The notes: generated by a model from the sequence alone, not told the origin. Counted from the first letter of the stretch, positions 9,459-18,089 are shown. The stretch: DNA of 38,958 nucleotides from Actinomycetaceae bacterium (GCA_030528145.1 JAUMZK010000008.1:1-38958), one strand, 5' to 3'. A program made the numbers and translations.

Positions 9459-9689
9459 ATGAGCCAAGCAAAAGATATTCTTGAAGCCCTTGGAGGCGCA
9501 GGCAATATCACCGAGCTTGATTCATGTATTACTCGTCTTCGTGTGGAAGTCGCAGATCCTCAAAAAGTCGACCAGGACGCATTGACCCAGGCTGGCGTAT
9601 TTGGCGTTGTCGCCGTCGGTTCTGCCATCCAAGTTGTAGTCGGTCCTACTGCCGACCAAGTTGCGGAAGATATCGCTGAACTGCGCTAG
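9459..9689 (+). CDS. PTS EIIB domain protein
   Basis: A stand-alone 76-residue EIIB domain. The phosphorylated cysteine is C23 in the signature SCITRLRVEV, and the later part (GVFGVVAVGSAIQVVVGPTA) is typical of the glucose-family EIIB. It would pass phosphate from EIIA to the sugar carried by EIIC. A strong AAGGAGG precedes the ATG. The TAG stop overlaps the GTG start of the EIIA gene by one base (TAGTG), which indicates translational coupling. Confidence 0.93.
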   Translation: MSQAKDILEALGGAGNITELDSCITRLRVEVADPQKVDQDALTQAGVFGVVAVGSAIQVVVGPTADQVAEDIAELR

Positions 9690-10123
9690 TGTTTGTTTCA
9701 CCGCTGCAGGGAAAAATACTCCCCCTGTTGCAAGTTAACGACGACGTTTTTAGCCAAGAACTACTGGGTCCAGGATTTGCGCTGCTGCCCACAATCGGCG
9801 TGCAGACAATTTATAGTCCCATCGCGGGAACTTTGGTACGCGTCATGCCGCACGCTTTCGCGGTTTCTGGCGAACTAGACGTGCTGGTACACCTGGGCTT
9901 GAATACCGTGAAACAACAGCAACATTTCACTGCCATTGCCACCCAAGGAGATATTGTCGAGGGCGGTGCGCCGGTTTGCACGTGGAACATTACGCAAGCA
10001 CAAACCGCAAGAATAGACCCCATTTGTCCCGTCGTGTTCATGAGCGGGCGTACCACCGTCCTCGACGCCATCCTTGCAAAGTTGGATACCACTGTGAGCG
10101 CAAAGCAGGTTCTGGCGCCATAA
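9689..10123 (+). CDS. PTS EIIA domain, Crr-like
   Basis: A 144-residue EIIA of the glucose family. Motifs are SPLQGKILPLLQVNDDVF at 4-21, SPIAGTL at 43-49, and VLVHLGLNTV with the phosphorylated histidine H68; H55 in MPHAF corresponds to the second active-site histidine. It takes phosphate from HPr and gives it to EIIB. The segment between the two histidines is shorter than usual by eye. Start is GTG, overlapping the EIIB stop. It may also signal carbon status, as Crr does elsewhere, but nothing here shows that. Confidence 0.9.
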   Translation: MFVSPLQGKILPLLQVNDDVFSQELLGPGFALLPTIGVQTIYSPIAGTLVRVMPHAFAVSGELDVLVHLGLNTVKQQQHFTAIATQGDIVEGGAPVCTWNITQAQTARIDPICPVVFMSGRTTVLDAILAKLDTTVSAKQVLAP

Positions 10124-10213
10124 ATCCCGCTTCCCGACATGGTTCAGGTGAACGCCAGTGAGCATCAGTAAGCATCTAAATCCAAAGGAAGCCCGAAGGC
10201 TACAGGCGTGGTT

Positions 10214-12337
10214 TTAGATAGCGTCCTCGATAGCGTCTGCTAGCGTTTGGAAGCGAGCATTATCAGCCAACTCTTCGACGCAAACGGGGCGAGCGTCCGG
10301 TCCCCCTAAAGGTACCCGCCAGTTCGGGTACTCTTGGTCAGTGCCCGGCTGGTTTTGCATACGGTGCTCCCCCACGGCATCAACTAGCGACGCGCAGATC
10401 AATAGCTGCGGTCCCTTGGCGATAAAACGGTGCAATGCACACACTACCTGTTCTTCGTCCTCGGAATCAGCCTCGTCCAGCACACCCGCCTGGACCATGG
10501 CGGAAATCATCCGCGAGCGCCGGGAACGACTGGCGGCGAGGGCGTCTTCTTTTGTCATACCCAAAAGTCCCAGCCGCGCCTGCACATCGATTTGGAGGTC
10601 GCGGAGGTAGCCGGCGGTGGGCGCCATGTCGTGCGTGTTTACCGACGCCAACATGCGGTGGCGTTTGTGCGCGGGGTCCACCGGGTTACCGGCTTCGTCC
10701 ACATCGAACCATAGTACCGAAGTGCCCAAAATGCCCCTGTCGGCCAGGAAGTCGCGGACCCATGGTTCTACGGTGCCCAGGTCCTCGCCGACTACCACGG
10801 CGCCGGCACGGTAGGCTTCCAACGCTAATATTCCCACCATTGCTTCGTGGTCATAGCGCACGTATGTGCCTTCGGCGGCGCTGGCGGCTGTGGCGGGAAT
10901 CCACCACAGGCGGAATAATCCCATAATGTGGTCTATGCGTAAGGCGCCACCTTTTTTGAGGGCGCTGCGCACCATTTCTATGTATGGGCGGTACTGTTGT
11001 CGAGCTAATTCCAGGGGGTTCCACGGTGGTTGGGACCAGTTTTGTCCCAACGGGTTGTACATGTCCCCAGGGGCTCCCACACATATGTTTGCGGCGAAGA
11101 GGTCGGGATTTGCCCACCGGTCTGCGCCGCACGGGTGGATGCCCACCGCAAGGTCGTGCATTATGCCTACGCGCATGCCCAGTTGTTTTGCGTCAAGTTG
11201 TGCCTGTGTCAATTGGGTTGCTACTACCCACTGTGCCCATTCGTAGAAGGCCACTTTATGCGGGTTCGGTGGCGGCGCGGCAACCGGAGCAGTAGTAGTG
11301 AGGGCGCGCTGCGCATCGTCCTCGTTTATGGCAGGGTATGTGCCGTTTGCGTCAATGAACGCGCACCACTTCGCGTAAGTGTGCAGACTGGATCCTGCTT
11401 CGGCGCGAAAACGCTGAAAAAGTTGGGCGCGTACAGGTCTGAGTGGAACCTGGTACAAGATTTCGAGGGCGGCTTTCTTGGCTTTCCAAACACGGTCGCG
11501 GTCAATAAGACCATCTGCACTCAAAGTGGATGTTGCTTTCAGTTTTTGAATTTTGGTGCGGGCGTCCTCGTCAAGAGCCGCATATTCGGGAACCGCTTCA
11601 ATGTCGACGTAAATTGGGGAAACGAAGCGACGGGAAGCCGGCAGGTAAGGGCTGGGTGCCATTGGCAGCATAGTCCCGGCAGCATGCAAAGGGTTAATAA
11701 GTAAGAAGTCTGCCCCTTTTGCCGCCGCCGCCGCCAACAGGTCACGCAACGTCCCCACGTCACCAAACGCCCATCCTCGCCGCGACATCACAGAGTACAG
11801 TTGGGCAGCCAATCCCCACAGTTTCCCACCACAAACCGCGTCGGGGTCCAGGTGGTGGGGGTAAACCGCAAGCTGGGAAGTGGCTGTCGTGCCGTCCTCA
11901 AAATAAGCGTTTACCTGGTGCCACCCCGGCGGTAAATCGCAACTGAGTGCAAACGAGGCTTCCCCTACCTGCGCGCCGTCAATTTCGCGGGGATTAACCC
12001 ACCGGTCTAGTTGGTGGGGATGCATTTTGCCACCATTTTCGAGTACGATTTCCACAGTTACGCCACTGCCGTGCGGCAAATGGACTGGGAAGAAACCGTC
12101 GCTGCCTTGTCGGTGAACCAGGAATGGCGGTAGTGCTTGGCGCCACGGGGTTTCGCTGGCAGCCACTAGGGCGGCATCGACCTGTTCTGCGGTTTGCGCT
12201 GGAATTTGCATTGCGGCGAGGACGGCACGCAAAGTCGCGGTGGAAACTTGCGTTAGTTTCCCGGAATACCCCCAAAATTCGGTGGCGATACCGTAGCAGT
12301 GGGCTAGTTCTTTTAGCTTGTCCTCATATGCGCTCAT
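10214..12337 (-). CDS. malQ: 4-alpha-glucanotransferase (amylomaltase)
   Basis: A 707-residue GH77 enzyme of the longer actinobacterial type, which moves glucan chains between maltodextrins and releases glucose. After an N-terminal domain (about 1-170) the barrel shows NPLHAAG and APSPYLPASRRFVSPIY near 240-265. The catalytic residues are the Asp in ALRIDHIMGL, the Glu in VVGEDLGTVEPW and the Asp in VNTHDMAPTAG. Its ATG at 12337 lies inside the end of an upstream EIIB gene (14-nt overlap), so PTS phosphotransfer and glucan handling are coupled. Confidence 0.93.
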   Translation of the reverse strand: MSAYEDKLKELAHCYGIATEFWGYSGKLTQVSTATLRAVLAAMQIPAQTAEQVDAALVAASETPWRQALPPFLVHRQGSDGFFPVHLPHGSGVTVEIVLENGGKMHPHQLDRWVNPREIDGAQVGEASFALSCDLPPGWHQVNAYFEDGTTATSQLAVYPHHLDPDAVCGGKLWGLAAQLYSVMSRRGWAFGDVGTLRDLLAAAAAKGADFLLINPLHAAGTMLPMAPSPYLPASRRFVSPIYVDIEAVPEYAALDEDARTKIQKLKATSTLSADGLIDRDRVWKAKKAALEILYQVPLRPVRAQLFQRFRAEAGSSLHTYAKWCAFIDANGTYPAINEDDAQRALTTTAPVAAPPPNPHKVAFYEWAQWVVATQLTQAQLDAKQLGMRVGIMHDLAVGIHPCGADRWANPDLFAANICVGAPGDMYNPLGQNWSQPPWNPLELARQQYRPYIEMVRSALKKGGALRIDHIMGLFRLWWIPATAASAAEGTYVRYDHEAMVGILALEAYRAGAVVVGEDLGTVEPWVRDFLADRGILGTSVLWFDVDEAGNPVDPAHKRHRMLASVNTHDMAPTAGYLRDLQIDVQARLGLLGMTKEDALAASRSRRSRMISAMVQAGVLDEADSEDEEQVVCALHRFIAKGPQLLICASLVDAVGEHRMQNQPGTDQEYPNWRVPLGGPDARPVCVEELADNARFQTLADAIEDAI

Positions 12338-12575
12338 TTTCTAATACTCCTGTTATTTGGGCTGCGAGGTCGTCTGCGTGAATGCCAACGACTATCTGCA
12401 CTACATTTGCGGAACGCACCGCACCAAAGACTCCAGGAGTTCTGATTCCAACGTCGTCTACCAGGGAGGGGTCCTTTACCACAATTCGGACGCGGGTTAT
12501 GCACGGCTCAATTTCTAGCACGTTTTCTGACCCACCAAGCGCTTCGACAATCTGTCTGGTGTCGATTTTTTCCAC
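12324..12575 (-). CDS. second PTS EIIB domain protein
   Basis: An 83-residue stand-alone EIIB with the phosphocysteine C25 in EPCITRVRIVV, and the ending GVFGAVRSANVVQIVVG. It differs clearly from the EIIB at 9459 (about half identical by eye), so the two are not a recent duplication. The GTG start has a strong AAGGAGG site. malQ follows with a 14-nt overlap. With only one EIIC visible here, the two EIIBs may serve the same EIIC or this one may serve a carrier elsewhere. Confidence 0.9.
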   Translation of the reverse strand: MEKIDTRQIVEALGGSENVLEIEPCITRVRIVVKDPSLVDDVGIRTPGVFGAVRSANVVQIVVGIHADDLAAQITGVLENERI

Positions 12576-12664
12576 TTATCCTCCTTGCTACTAACCAATA
12601 ATACCCTAAGTGAGCTAGGCAACTTGACTGCATCGCGTCCTCGAACAACGGTTAAAGTGAATTC

Positions 12665-13600
12665 ATGGAACCTATTTCTATTCCCCAGATCCATGACACC
12701 CCAGTTTCGGGGGTGTTAGAGGCCTTGGCGTTGCGCCCGGATGGTACCGACCGGTTTGTGGCCTCGTCTTTACCGCAGTTAGCGAAAAGGATTTACGGCG
12801 GTCAGGTTATCGCCCAGGCGCTGCTGGCAGGGTGCGCGACGATGGAACGCAACGAGGGCACTGTGGAGCGTCCTCCACATTCTTTGCACGCCTATTTTTT
12901 GCGGGTTGGAGACCACACTAAACCTGTATCCTTGCAGGTGGAACGGTTACGGGACGGGCGATCTTTTAGTGCTCGGCGCATTGACGCATTACAGGATGGG
13001 CGCGTGATAATGAGCATGGTGGCGTCCTTCCAGTTGCCGCAAGCAGATTTGGACGCACAGGAGCAAATGCCTGCCGTTGCCCACCCCGACGATTTGGAGT
13101 GGTCGTTGCACGTCTTACAACGCCAGGGGAACCCGGTGGCAAAGTATTTAGGTAAAACTGGCGCGTTTGAGATGCGGCACGTTGGTTCTTCTTTGTACGA
13201 GGACGTAACTCCCGTTCCCGATGCCCGCCAAGCCGTGTGGTTGCGCCCGTGGGCAAAACTGCCGACGGATATGGATCAGTGCGTACACCGGGCTTTGATT
13301 GCGTACGTGTCGGATCAGTTCATGTTAGAGCCTGTGTTGCGTGCTAATGGTTTGTCTTGGCAAACCCCGCAGCTCGCTGTGGCCACTTTGGATCACGCCA
13401 TGTGGTTTTATCGCAACATCAATGTCAATGATTGGCATTTGTTCGTGCAGTCTTCGCCTACGACGTTTGGTTCGCGGGGTTTGGGGCTGACCAAGATCTT
13501 CAACGAGGACGGACAGTTAGTTGCGGCGGCAACCCAGGAGGGCATGTTGCGCATGGGGTCTAAAGGTTCGTGGGCGTTGCCGACCCCGCCTGTGCATTGA
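12665..13600 (+). CDS. tesB: acyl-CoA thioesterase II
   Basis: A 311-residue double hot-dog thioesterase that hydrolyses acyl-CoA to free fatty acid and CoA. The N-terminal hot-dog has YGGQVIAQAL near 44 and HSLHAYFLRVGD near 78. The C-terminal one has LDHAMWFYR near 241, and SRGLGLTKIFNEDGQLVAAA followed by the QEG motif. The aspartate in LDHAM and the glutamine in QEG match the catalytic network of E. coli TesB. It stands alone, ending at a strong hairpin. A CGTCCTCG motif lies just upstream at 12636. Confidence 0.93.
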   Translation: MEPISIPQIHDTPVSGVLEALALRPDGTDRFVASSLPQLAKRIYGGQVIAQALLAGCATMERNEGTVERPPHSLHAYFLRVGDHTKPVSLQVERLRDGRSFSARRIDALQDGRVIMSMVASFQLPQADLDAQEQMPAVAHPDDLEWSLHVLQRQGNPVAKYLGKTGAFEMRHVGSSLYEDVTPVPDARQAVWLRPWAKLPTDMDQCVHRALIAYVSDQFMLEPVLRANGLSWQTPQLAVATLDHAMWFYRNINVNDWHLFVQSSPTTFGSRGLGLTKIFNEDGQLVAAATQEGMLRMGSKGSWALPTPPVH

Positions 13601-13693
13601 ACCGGTTTGGGTTCTGTCACTGACGAGGTCGATGCGCAAGCTCGGCTTTTCGATCAGTTGGTAGTGGCTTAAGCGGGCCAGCGGCTATTTGGG

Positions 13694-13725
13694 GCTTCTG
13701 TGGGCGCGAACGCGCCCACAGAAGC
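13694..13725. terminator. long perfect hairpin, bidirectional terminator
   Basis: A perfect palindrome of 15-nt arms with only AA between them lies between the converging tesB and ettA genes. It would form a very stable GC-rich stem and probably stops transcription both ways. A CGTCCTCG motif follows at 13737-13744. Confidence 0.75.
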
Positions 13726-13811
13726 ATTCCCCGTGTCGTCCTCGTTTTGAGCCGTTCTGACCCGATTTACGCCACCTTGACTGGTTTTGTCCGACTTTGG
13801 TCCCGTTGGTG

Positions 13812-15494
13812 TTAGTCGCGGGTAAGTCGGCGGTGAGTCACGCGATGCGGACGCGCCGCTTCTTCGCCAAGGCGTTCCACCTTGTTCTTTTCGTAGGCCT
13901 CGAAGTTTCCTTCAAACCAGTACCAGCTGGCCGGGTTGTCTTCGGTACCTTCGTATGCCAAAATGTGCGTTGCGATGCGGTCTAGGAACCACCGGTCGTG
14001 GGTAATAACAACGGCACAGCCGGGGAAGTTAATGAGGGCGTTTTCCAGGCTGGACAGAGTTTCCACGTCGAGGTCGTTAGTTGGTTCGTCCAAAAGTATT
14101 ACGTTTCCGCCCTGCTTCAGTGTCAACGCCAAGTTAAGACGGTTGCGTTCGCCCCCGGACAGTACTCCAGCTGGTTTTTGTTGGTCGGGTCCTTTGAAGC
14201 CGAACGCTGATACGTATGCGCGCGAAGGCATTTCTACCTGCCCCACTTGAATGTAGTCGAGCCCTCCAGAAACTACTTCCCACAAGGGTTTTTCGGGGTC
14301 AATTCCCGCCCGGTTCTGGTCAACATAGGACAGTTTCACGGTTTCACCGATGCGTAAACTGCCGCTGTCTAGTTCTTCTAGTCCGACGATAGTCTTAAAC
14401 AGGGTGGTTTTGCCCACACCGTTGGGGCCGATAATTCCCACAATGCCATTGCGTGGCAACGTGAAAGAAAGATTATCTATGAGGACGCGTTCCCCGAATC
14501 CTTTCTGCAGATCTGTAGCTTCAATTACCAGGTTCCCCAGGCGTGGACCTGGCGGAATCTGAATTTCTTCAAAGTCTAGTTTGCGGGTCTTTTCGGCTTC
14601 TGCCGCCATTTCTTCGTAACGTGCCAAACGCGCTTTCGCTTTGGCTTGGCGTCCTTTTGCTGAAGAGCGCACCCATTCAAGTTCGCTGGCGAGGCGTTTT
14701 GCTAACTTGGCGTCTTTGCGTCCCTGAATGGCTAAACGTTCCTTCTTTTTTTCAAGGTAGGTCGTGTAGTTGCCTTCGTAGGGGTACAGGTGCCCCCGGT
14801 CGACCTCGGCAATCCACTGTGCGACGTGATCCAAGAAGTAGCGGTCGTGGGTTACAGCAATCACTGCCCCTGGGTAGGTTTGCAAATGCTGTTCGAGCCA
14901 CAGCACGGATTCGGCATCCAGGTGGTTGGTGGGTTCGTCTAGCAACAGCAGGTCGGGGGCTTCGAGCAGCAGTTTGCACAGTGCTACGCGGCGACGCTCA
15001 CCACCCGAAAGCACATTTACTGGAGTTTCGGGCGGTGGGCAGCGCAAAGCATCCATGGCTTGTTCCAATTGGGAGTCCAGATCCCACGCGTTTAACGCAT
15101 CAATTTCAGTTTGCAGCTTCCCCATTTCGTCCATCAGCGCATCGAAGTCCGCATCCGGGTTTGCCATTTCTGCACTGATTTCGTTGAAACGGTCCAGTTT
15201 CGCGATGGTGGCTGCGACCCCTTCTTGGACGTTTCCCAGCACCGTCTTTTCTTCGTTCAGTGGGGGTTCTTGCATTAGTATTCCCACACTATATCCGGGC
15301 GTCAGACGGGCTTCACCATTTGATGGTTCGTCGATTCCTGCCATGATTTTCAGAATCGAGGATTTGCCCGCACCATTGGGACCGACCATACCAATTTTGG
15401 CCCCTGGCAGGAACGCCATAGTGACGTCGTCCAGGATTAGTTTGTCACCAATTTGCTTGCGGGCGCGCACCATCGAGTAGATGTATTCTGCCAC
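13812..15494 (-). CDS. ettA: energy-dependent translational throttle protein EttA
   Basis: A 560-residue ABC-F protein with two soluble ATPase domains, which acts at the ribosomal E site and gates elongation according to ATP level. The first domain has GPNGAGKSS and LSGGERRR with LLLLDEPTNHLD; the second has GPNGVGKTT and LSGGERNR with ILLDEPTNDLD. A charged linker of about 80 residues separates them, including the arm that is diagnostic of EttA. There are no membrane segments. The start is GTG with GGAG. It follows ssb by 76 nt on the same strand, a pairing common in actinobacteria. Confidence 0.94.
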   Translation of the reverse strand: MAEYIYSMVRARKQIGDKLILDDVTMAFLPGAKIGMVGPNGAGKSSILKIMAGIDEPSNGEARLTPGYSVGILMQEPPLNEEKTVLGNVQEGVAATIAKLDRFNEISAEMANPDADFDALMDEMGKLQTEIDALNAWDLDSQLEQAMDALRCPPPETPVNVLSGGERRRVALCKLLLEAPDLLLLDEPTNHLDAESVLWLEQHLQTYPGAVIAVTHDRYFLDHVAQWIAEVDRGHLYPYEGNYTTYLEKKKERLAIQGRKDAKLAKRLASELEWVRSSAKGRQAKAKARLARYEEMAAEAEKTRKLDFEEIQIPPGPRLGNLVIEATDLQKGFGERVLIDNLSFTLPRNGIVGIIGPNGVGKTTLFKTIVGLEELDSGSLRIGETVKLSYVDQNRAGIDPEKPLWEVVSGGLDYIQVGQVEMPSRAYVSAFGFKGPDQQKPAGVLSGGERNRLNLALTLKQGGNVILLDEPTNDLDVETLSSLENALINFPGCAVVITHDRWFLDRIATHILAYEGTEDNPASWYWFEGNFEAYEKNKVERLGEEAARPHRVTHRRLTRD

Positions 15495-15570
15495 CGTTTC
15501 TCCATTTCACATTCGAGTTAAAGTCGCTTACAGCTTAGCGGTTAGGACGGTCGTTCTCGAATGCTCAGGA

Positions 15571-16188
15571 TTAGTTTGCAACTTGGTATTCGCGTTCCCC
15601 ATTGGCGGCTTCTTCCAATATTTCGGTGGTGGATTTTCCGGTGAGGGCATCGTCTACATCTGTGTCTCCTTCGTCCGCAACTAGCGGGTTCGCCACCGAC
15701 GCGTTAGCACTGGTGGTAACACTGTCCGTTGGGGAGGGAATGCGGGCAAGGGTCTCCTGTGGCTTTGCGTCAACGTTCCACGGCGACTGGCTCTTCGGAA
15801 CATCAAAGTTAATGAAGTTGCCCTGCGCATCCACCTGACGCTTCCACACGTAGTTTCCGGCGGCGAGGTCGATGGCTGCGCGGGTTATGTGTATCGCGTA
15901 TTCTTCGCGGGTTTGCCCATTGTCGTCCTGCCATTGTTCCAGTCGCGGCTGCCCAGAAATAATGAGCGCGTTGCCCTTTTCTACTGAGGCACGTATAGCG
16001 CGAGCGAGCCTCCCCCACGCTTTTACGGTGTACCAGATGGTTGGTAAATCCTGCCAACCGTCCTCGGTATGTTTCGACGGGGTACAAGCCAATCGAAAGC
16101 GCACGAAGTCTTTTTGAGTGGCTGTTTGCCCTGATTGTGGGTCGCTTCCAACAAATCCAGCGAGCGTAATATCGAATGGTCGAGGCAT
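15571..16188 (-). CDS. ssb: single-stranded DNA-binding protein (second SSB type)
   Basis: A 205-residue protein with an N-terminal OB fold (about 1-120): FDITLAGFVGSDP, VRFRLACTPSK and WYTVKAWGRLARAI are typical of SSB. The tail is acidic but ends REYQVAN rather than in the usual acidic DDDIPF-type tip, so it may not recruit the standard SSB partners. This suggests the accessory actinobacterial SSB (SsbB) encoded beside ettA rather than the replicative SSB in the rpsF cluster. SsbB-type proteins are linked with competence and chromosome segregation in other bacteria. The ATG has a good AAGGAG. Confidence 0.85.
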   Translation of the reverse strand: MPRPFDITLAGFVGSDPQSGQTATQKDFVRFRLACTPSKHTEDGWQDLPTIWYTVKAWGRLARAIRASVEKGNALIISGQPRLEQWQDDNGQTREEYAIHITRAAIDLAAGNYVWKRQVDAQGNFINFDVPKSQSPWNVDAKPQETLARIPSPTDSVTTSANASVANPLVADEGDTDVDDALTGKSTTEILEEAANGEREYQVAN

Positions 16189-16272
16189 TAGTTCTCCTTA
16201 CTTTGTGGCGCTTTCTGCGCTCTTCTATGCTCGCTGTTGGGTGGGAATTTTCCGAGGACGACCGCTAACTTC

Positions 16273-16281
16273 TGTGGATAA
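16273..16281. promoter_or_regulatory. DnaA-box-like sequence upstream of ssb
   Basis: TGTGGATAA is the exact reverse complement of the consensus DnaA box. It lies about 85 bp upstream of the ssb start. One box alone does not make an origin, but it might tie ssb expression to DnaA, or be chance. Confidence 0.3.
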
Positions 16282-16469
16282 CGCCCCTGTGGACGGCTAA
16301 AACTAGTTCTGTCTCCAGACCCCTCCTTGGCGGGAACGCAACATTCATGCGCGCCGATTTTTCGGCTCTTCAGATCTGTAGCACCCCGTTCTTCACACTT
16401 TCCGAAAATGTAAGATACTTAACAACGACGCTCCTGGGGTGCTCAAAAACGCCTGACCAGAGTAAACAT

Positions 16470-16545
16470 TGGCGCCCCCGACAGGATTCGAACCTGCAAC
16501 CTAAGGATTAGAAGTCCTCCGCTCTATCCATTGAGCCACGGGGGC
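16470..16545 (-). tRNA. tRNA-Arg (TCT), CCA encoded
   Basis: The reverse strand folds as a full tRNA. The acceptor GCCCCCG pairs with CGGGGGC, the anticodon loop CTTCTAA gives anticodon TCT (reads AGA), and the T arm contains GGTTCGAATCC. The body is 16473-16545 (73 nt) and CCA is encoded at 16470-16472. Confidence 0.96.
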
Positions 16546-16660
16546 AACGCTACAACTCTACTGTTTTTCCCTATTTTTTCCTAACCAAAGCATAACTAAT
16601 GCTTGACACCACAGGGGCGGGCGTCCTCATCCAGAAAAAACACTGCGTTAGTCTAGAAGT

Positions 16661-17326
16661 ATGAGCACTGTAGAGACCATCGAAACCACTCCCCTAGTGT
16701 GGATCGACTGCGAAATGACCGGGTTAGATCTGAAACAAGACACGCTTATCGAAGTTGCAGTAGTATGCACTGACGCCCACCTCAACCTCCTCGACGCTGG
16801 CATAGACGTAATAATCCGCCCCCCAGACGCCGCCCTCGAACAGATGAGCACTTTCGTGCGGTCCATGCACACCCACTCCGGACTGCTGACAGACCTGCCC
16901 AACGGAACCACTTTGGCGGATGCACAACAGCGCGTCCTCGACTACATCAAACGCTTCGCCCCTGTCGCCAGAAAAGCCCTCTTGGCAGGCAATTCGATTG
17001 GCACCGACAAAGCCTTCCTCGCTAAAGAAATGCCTGACGTCATAGAGCATTTGCACTATCGCGTCATCGACGTATCCTCTGTGAAAGAACTAGCGCGCCA
17101 CTGGTACCCTCGCACCTTCTTCAACGCCCCCCAAAAGCAAGGTGGGCACCGCGCCCTCGCCGACATTACCGAATCCATCCAGGAGCTGCGCTACTACCGG
17201 CAGCTACTGTGGCCAGCAGATGAGGGTCCGTCCTCGGAAAAATGCGCCGAAGTTGCCCAGCAAGTCACCCAAACCATGGCTGCAGAAACCGCTACACTAC
17301 GAGCCCGCGATTCACAACCTCAGTGA
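16661..17326 (+). CDS. orn: oligoribonuclease
   Basis: A 221-residue DEDD-family 3'-5' exonuclease that degrades the shortest RNAs, including the pGpG left from cyclic di-GMP. The first motif is WIDCEMTGL with D16 and E18, the second AGNSIGTDKAFL, and the third HRALADITESI with the His-Asp pair. The C-terminal 15 residues are unconserved. It is flanked by tRNA-Arg and tRNA-His, an arrangement familiar in actinobacteria. A CGTCCTC motif lies at 16622 in its upstream region. Confidence 0.95.
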   Translation: MSTVETIETTPLVWIDCEMTGLDLKQDTLIEVAVVCTDAHLNLLDAGIDVIIRPPDAALEQMSTFVRSMHTHSGLLTDLPNGTTLADAQQRVLDYIKRFAPVARKALLAGNSIGTDKAFLAKEMPDVIEHLHYRVIDVSSVKELARHWYPRTFFNAPQKQGGHRALADITESIQELRYYRQLLWPADEGPSSEKCAEVAQQVTQTMAAETATLRARDSQPQ

Positions 17327-17401
17327 CCGGTTACACGCACGCGTGTTTTGCCAATTCTATTTCGGCTTAGATACACTTGAGCCTGTCGCAACGCGACAAT
17401 G

Positions 17402-17477
17402 GTGGCTGTAGCTCAGTTGGTAGAGCCCCTGGTTGTGGTCCAGGTGGTCGCGGGTTCAAGTCCCGTCAGCCACCCCA
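17402..17477 (+). tRNA. tRNA-His (GTG), CCA encoded
   Basis: The acceptor GTGGCTG pairs with CAGCCAC, the anticodon loop gives GTG, and the T arm contains GGGTTCAAGTCCC. The discriminator C at 17474 fits tRNA-His, and the G at 17401 could be the G-1 base. CCA is encoded at 17475-17477. Confidence 0.96.
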
Positions 17478-18060
17478 TTCCTTTCCACCATTTCCCCACT
17501 CTACGCATTTTCCTATACTTGGTGCACATTTCGAATTACAGTTTCGCATTTCCCGAGGACGATGGCACAGCAATTCCTGTAACTACGTTCGCACCAGTGG
17601 CGAAGGCTTAGAGAACGCGGCGAACGCGGAAAACACACCCAGCACCTGCGCAAATCTGTGAACTCTTACGAGCTTCGAGCCGCGCAGCGTCACGAAGAAC
17701 GCGAGTCCGTTGCCGCAATTCAACGAAATACCGCTACCATAGAACCGAAAATTTTACCGGTAAAAAATATTACAATTAACACCCGAACACCTATTTTCGC
17801 TCCTTTTTAATCCAATTCCGAGCACCCCGAGCAACTATTCAACACTTCAGAATCCTCGGACGAAAGCCGCAGATTTTCCCAATATTCGTCCTCATTGTCA
17901 GTCCAACAACCAAACAAACACGCATTTATTCCACATCGTTACCCAATTGTTACGAAGATCTCTAAAATAACTTTTTCCGATTATTCTGCACAAATACAGA
18001 GAAATATCACACCCGCAAATTCGAACCCTGAAAAAATCCTTAAATTTGCCTCAAATTAGC
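17478..18060. other. long AT-rich intergenic region
   Basis: There is no recognisable gene in this stretch between tRNA-His and the surface-protein promoter. The first 250 bases look like ordinary coding-composition DNA without a credible frame. From about 17740 it turns strongly AT-rich, with A and T tracts just upstream of the -35 box that could act as an UP element. Features inside are the palindrome at 17752-17765 and CGAGGACG-type motifs at 17554-17561 and 17887-17893. Confidence 0.5.
17752..17765. promoter_or_regulatory. 14-bp palindrome
   Basis: TTTTACCGGTAAAA is a perfect palindrome in the AT-rich region about 300 bp upstream of the surface-protein promoter. It resembles the dyad site of a dimeric regulator; which one is unknown. 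Confidence 0.35.
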
Positions 18061-18089
18061 TTGACAGCAGGGGGGGGAGAGACTCATAA
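18061..18089 (+). promoter_or_regulatory. promoter with a G8 tract in the spacer
   Basis: A perfect -35 box TTGACA (18061-18066) is followed after 17 nt by TCATAA (18084-18089), a fair -10. The spacer holds eight consecutive G residues at 18070-18077. Homopolymeric G tracts between -35 and -10 change length by slipped-strand mispairing and alter promoter strength, as known for porA of Neisseria meningitidis. The gene's AGGAG site and ATG at 18135 follow at a normal distance. Confidence 0.65.

Noticed and set aside
11030..11704. 224-residue plus-strand frame within malQ
   Set aside because: It lies wholly opposite a well-supported gene, has no recognisable similarity and is a frame shadow; the same holds for the plus-strand frames at 14543-15178 and 23534-24250.
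13601..13671. In-frame extension of tesB beyond its TGA (23 more codons to TAA)
   Set aside because: The TesB fold is already complete before the TGA and the extension resembles nothing; a chance open stretch is likelier than readthrough.
16273..16281. Replication origin suggested by a DnaA box
   Set aside because: There is only one perfect box, no AT-rich unwinding element and no dnaA or dnaN nearby.
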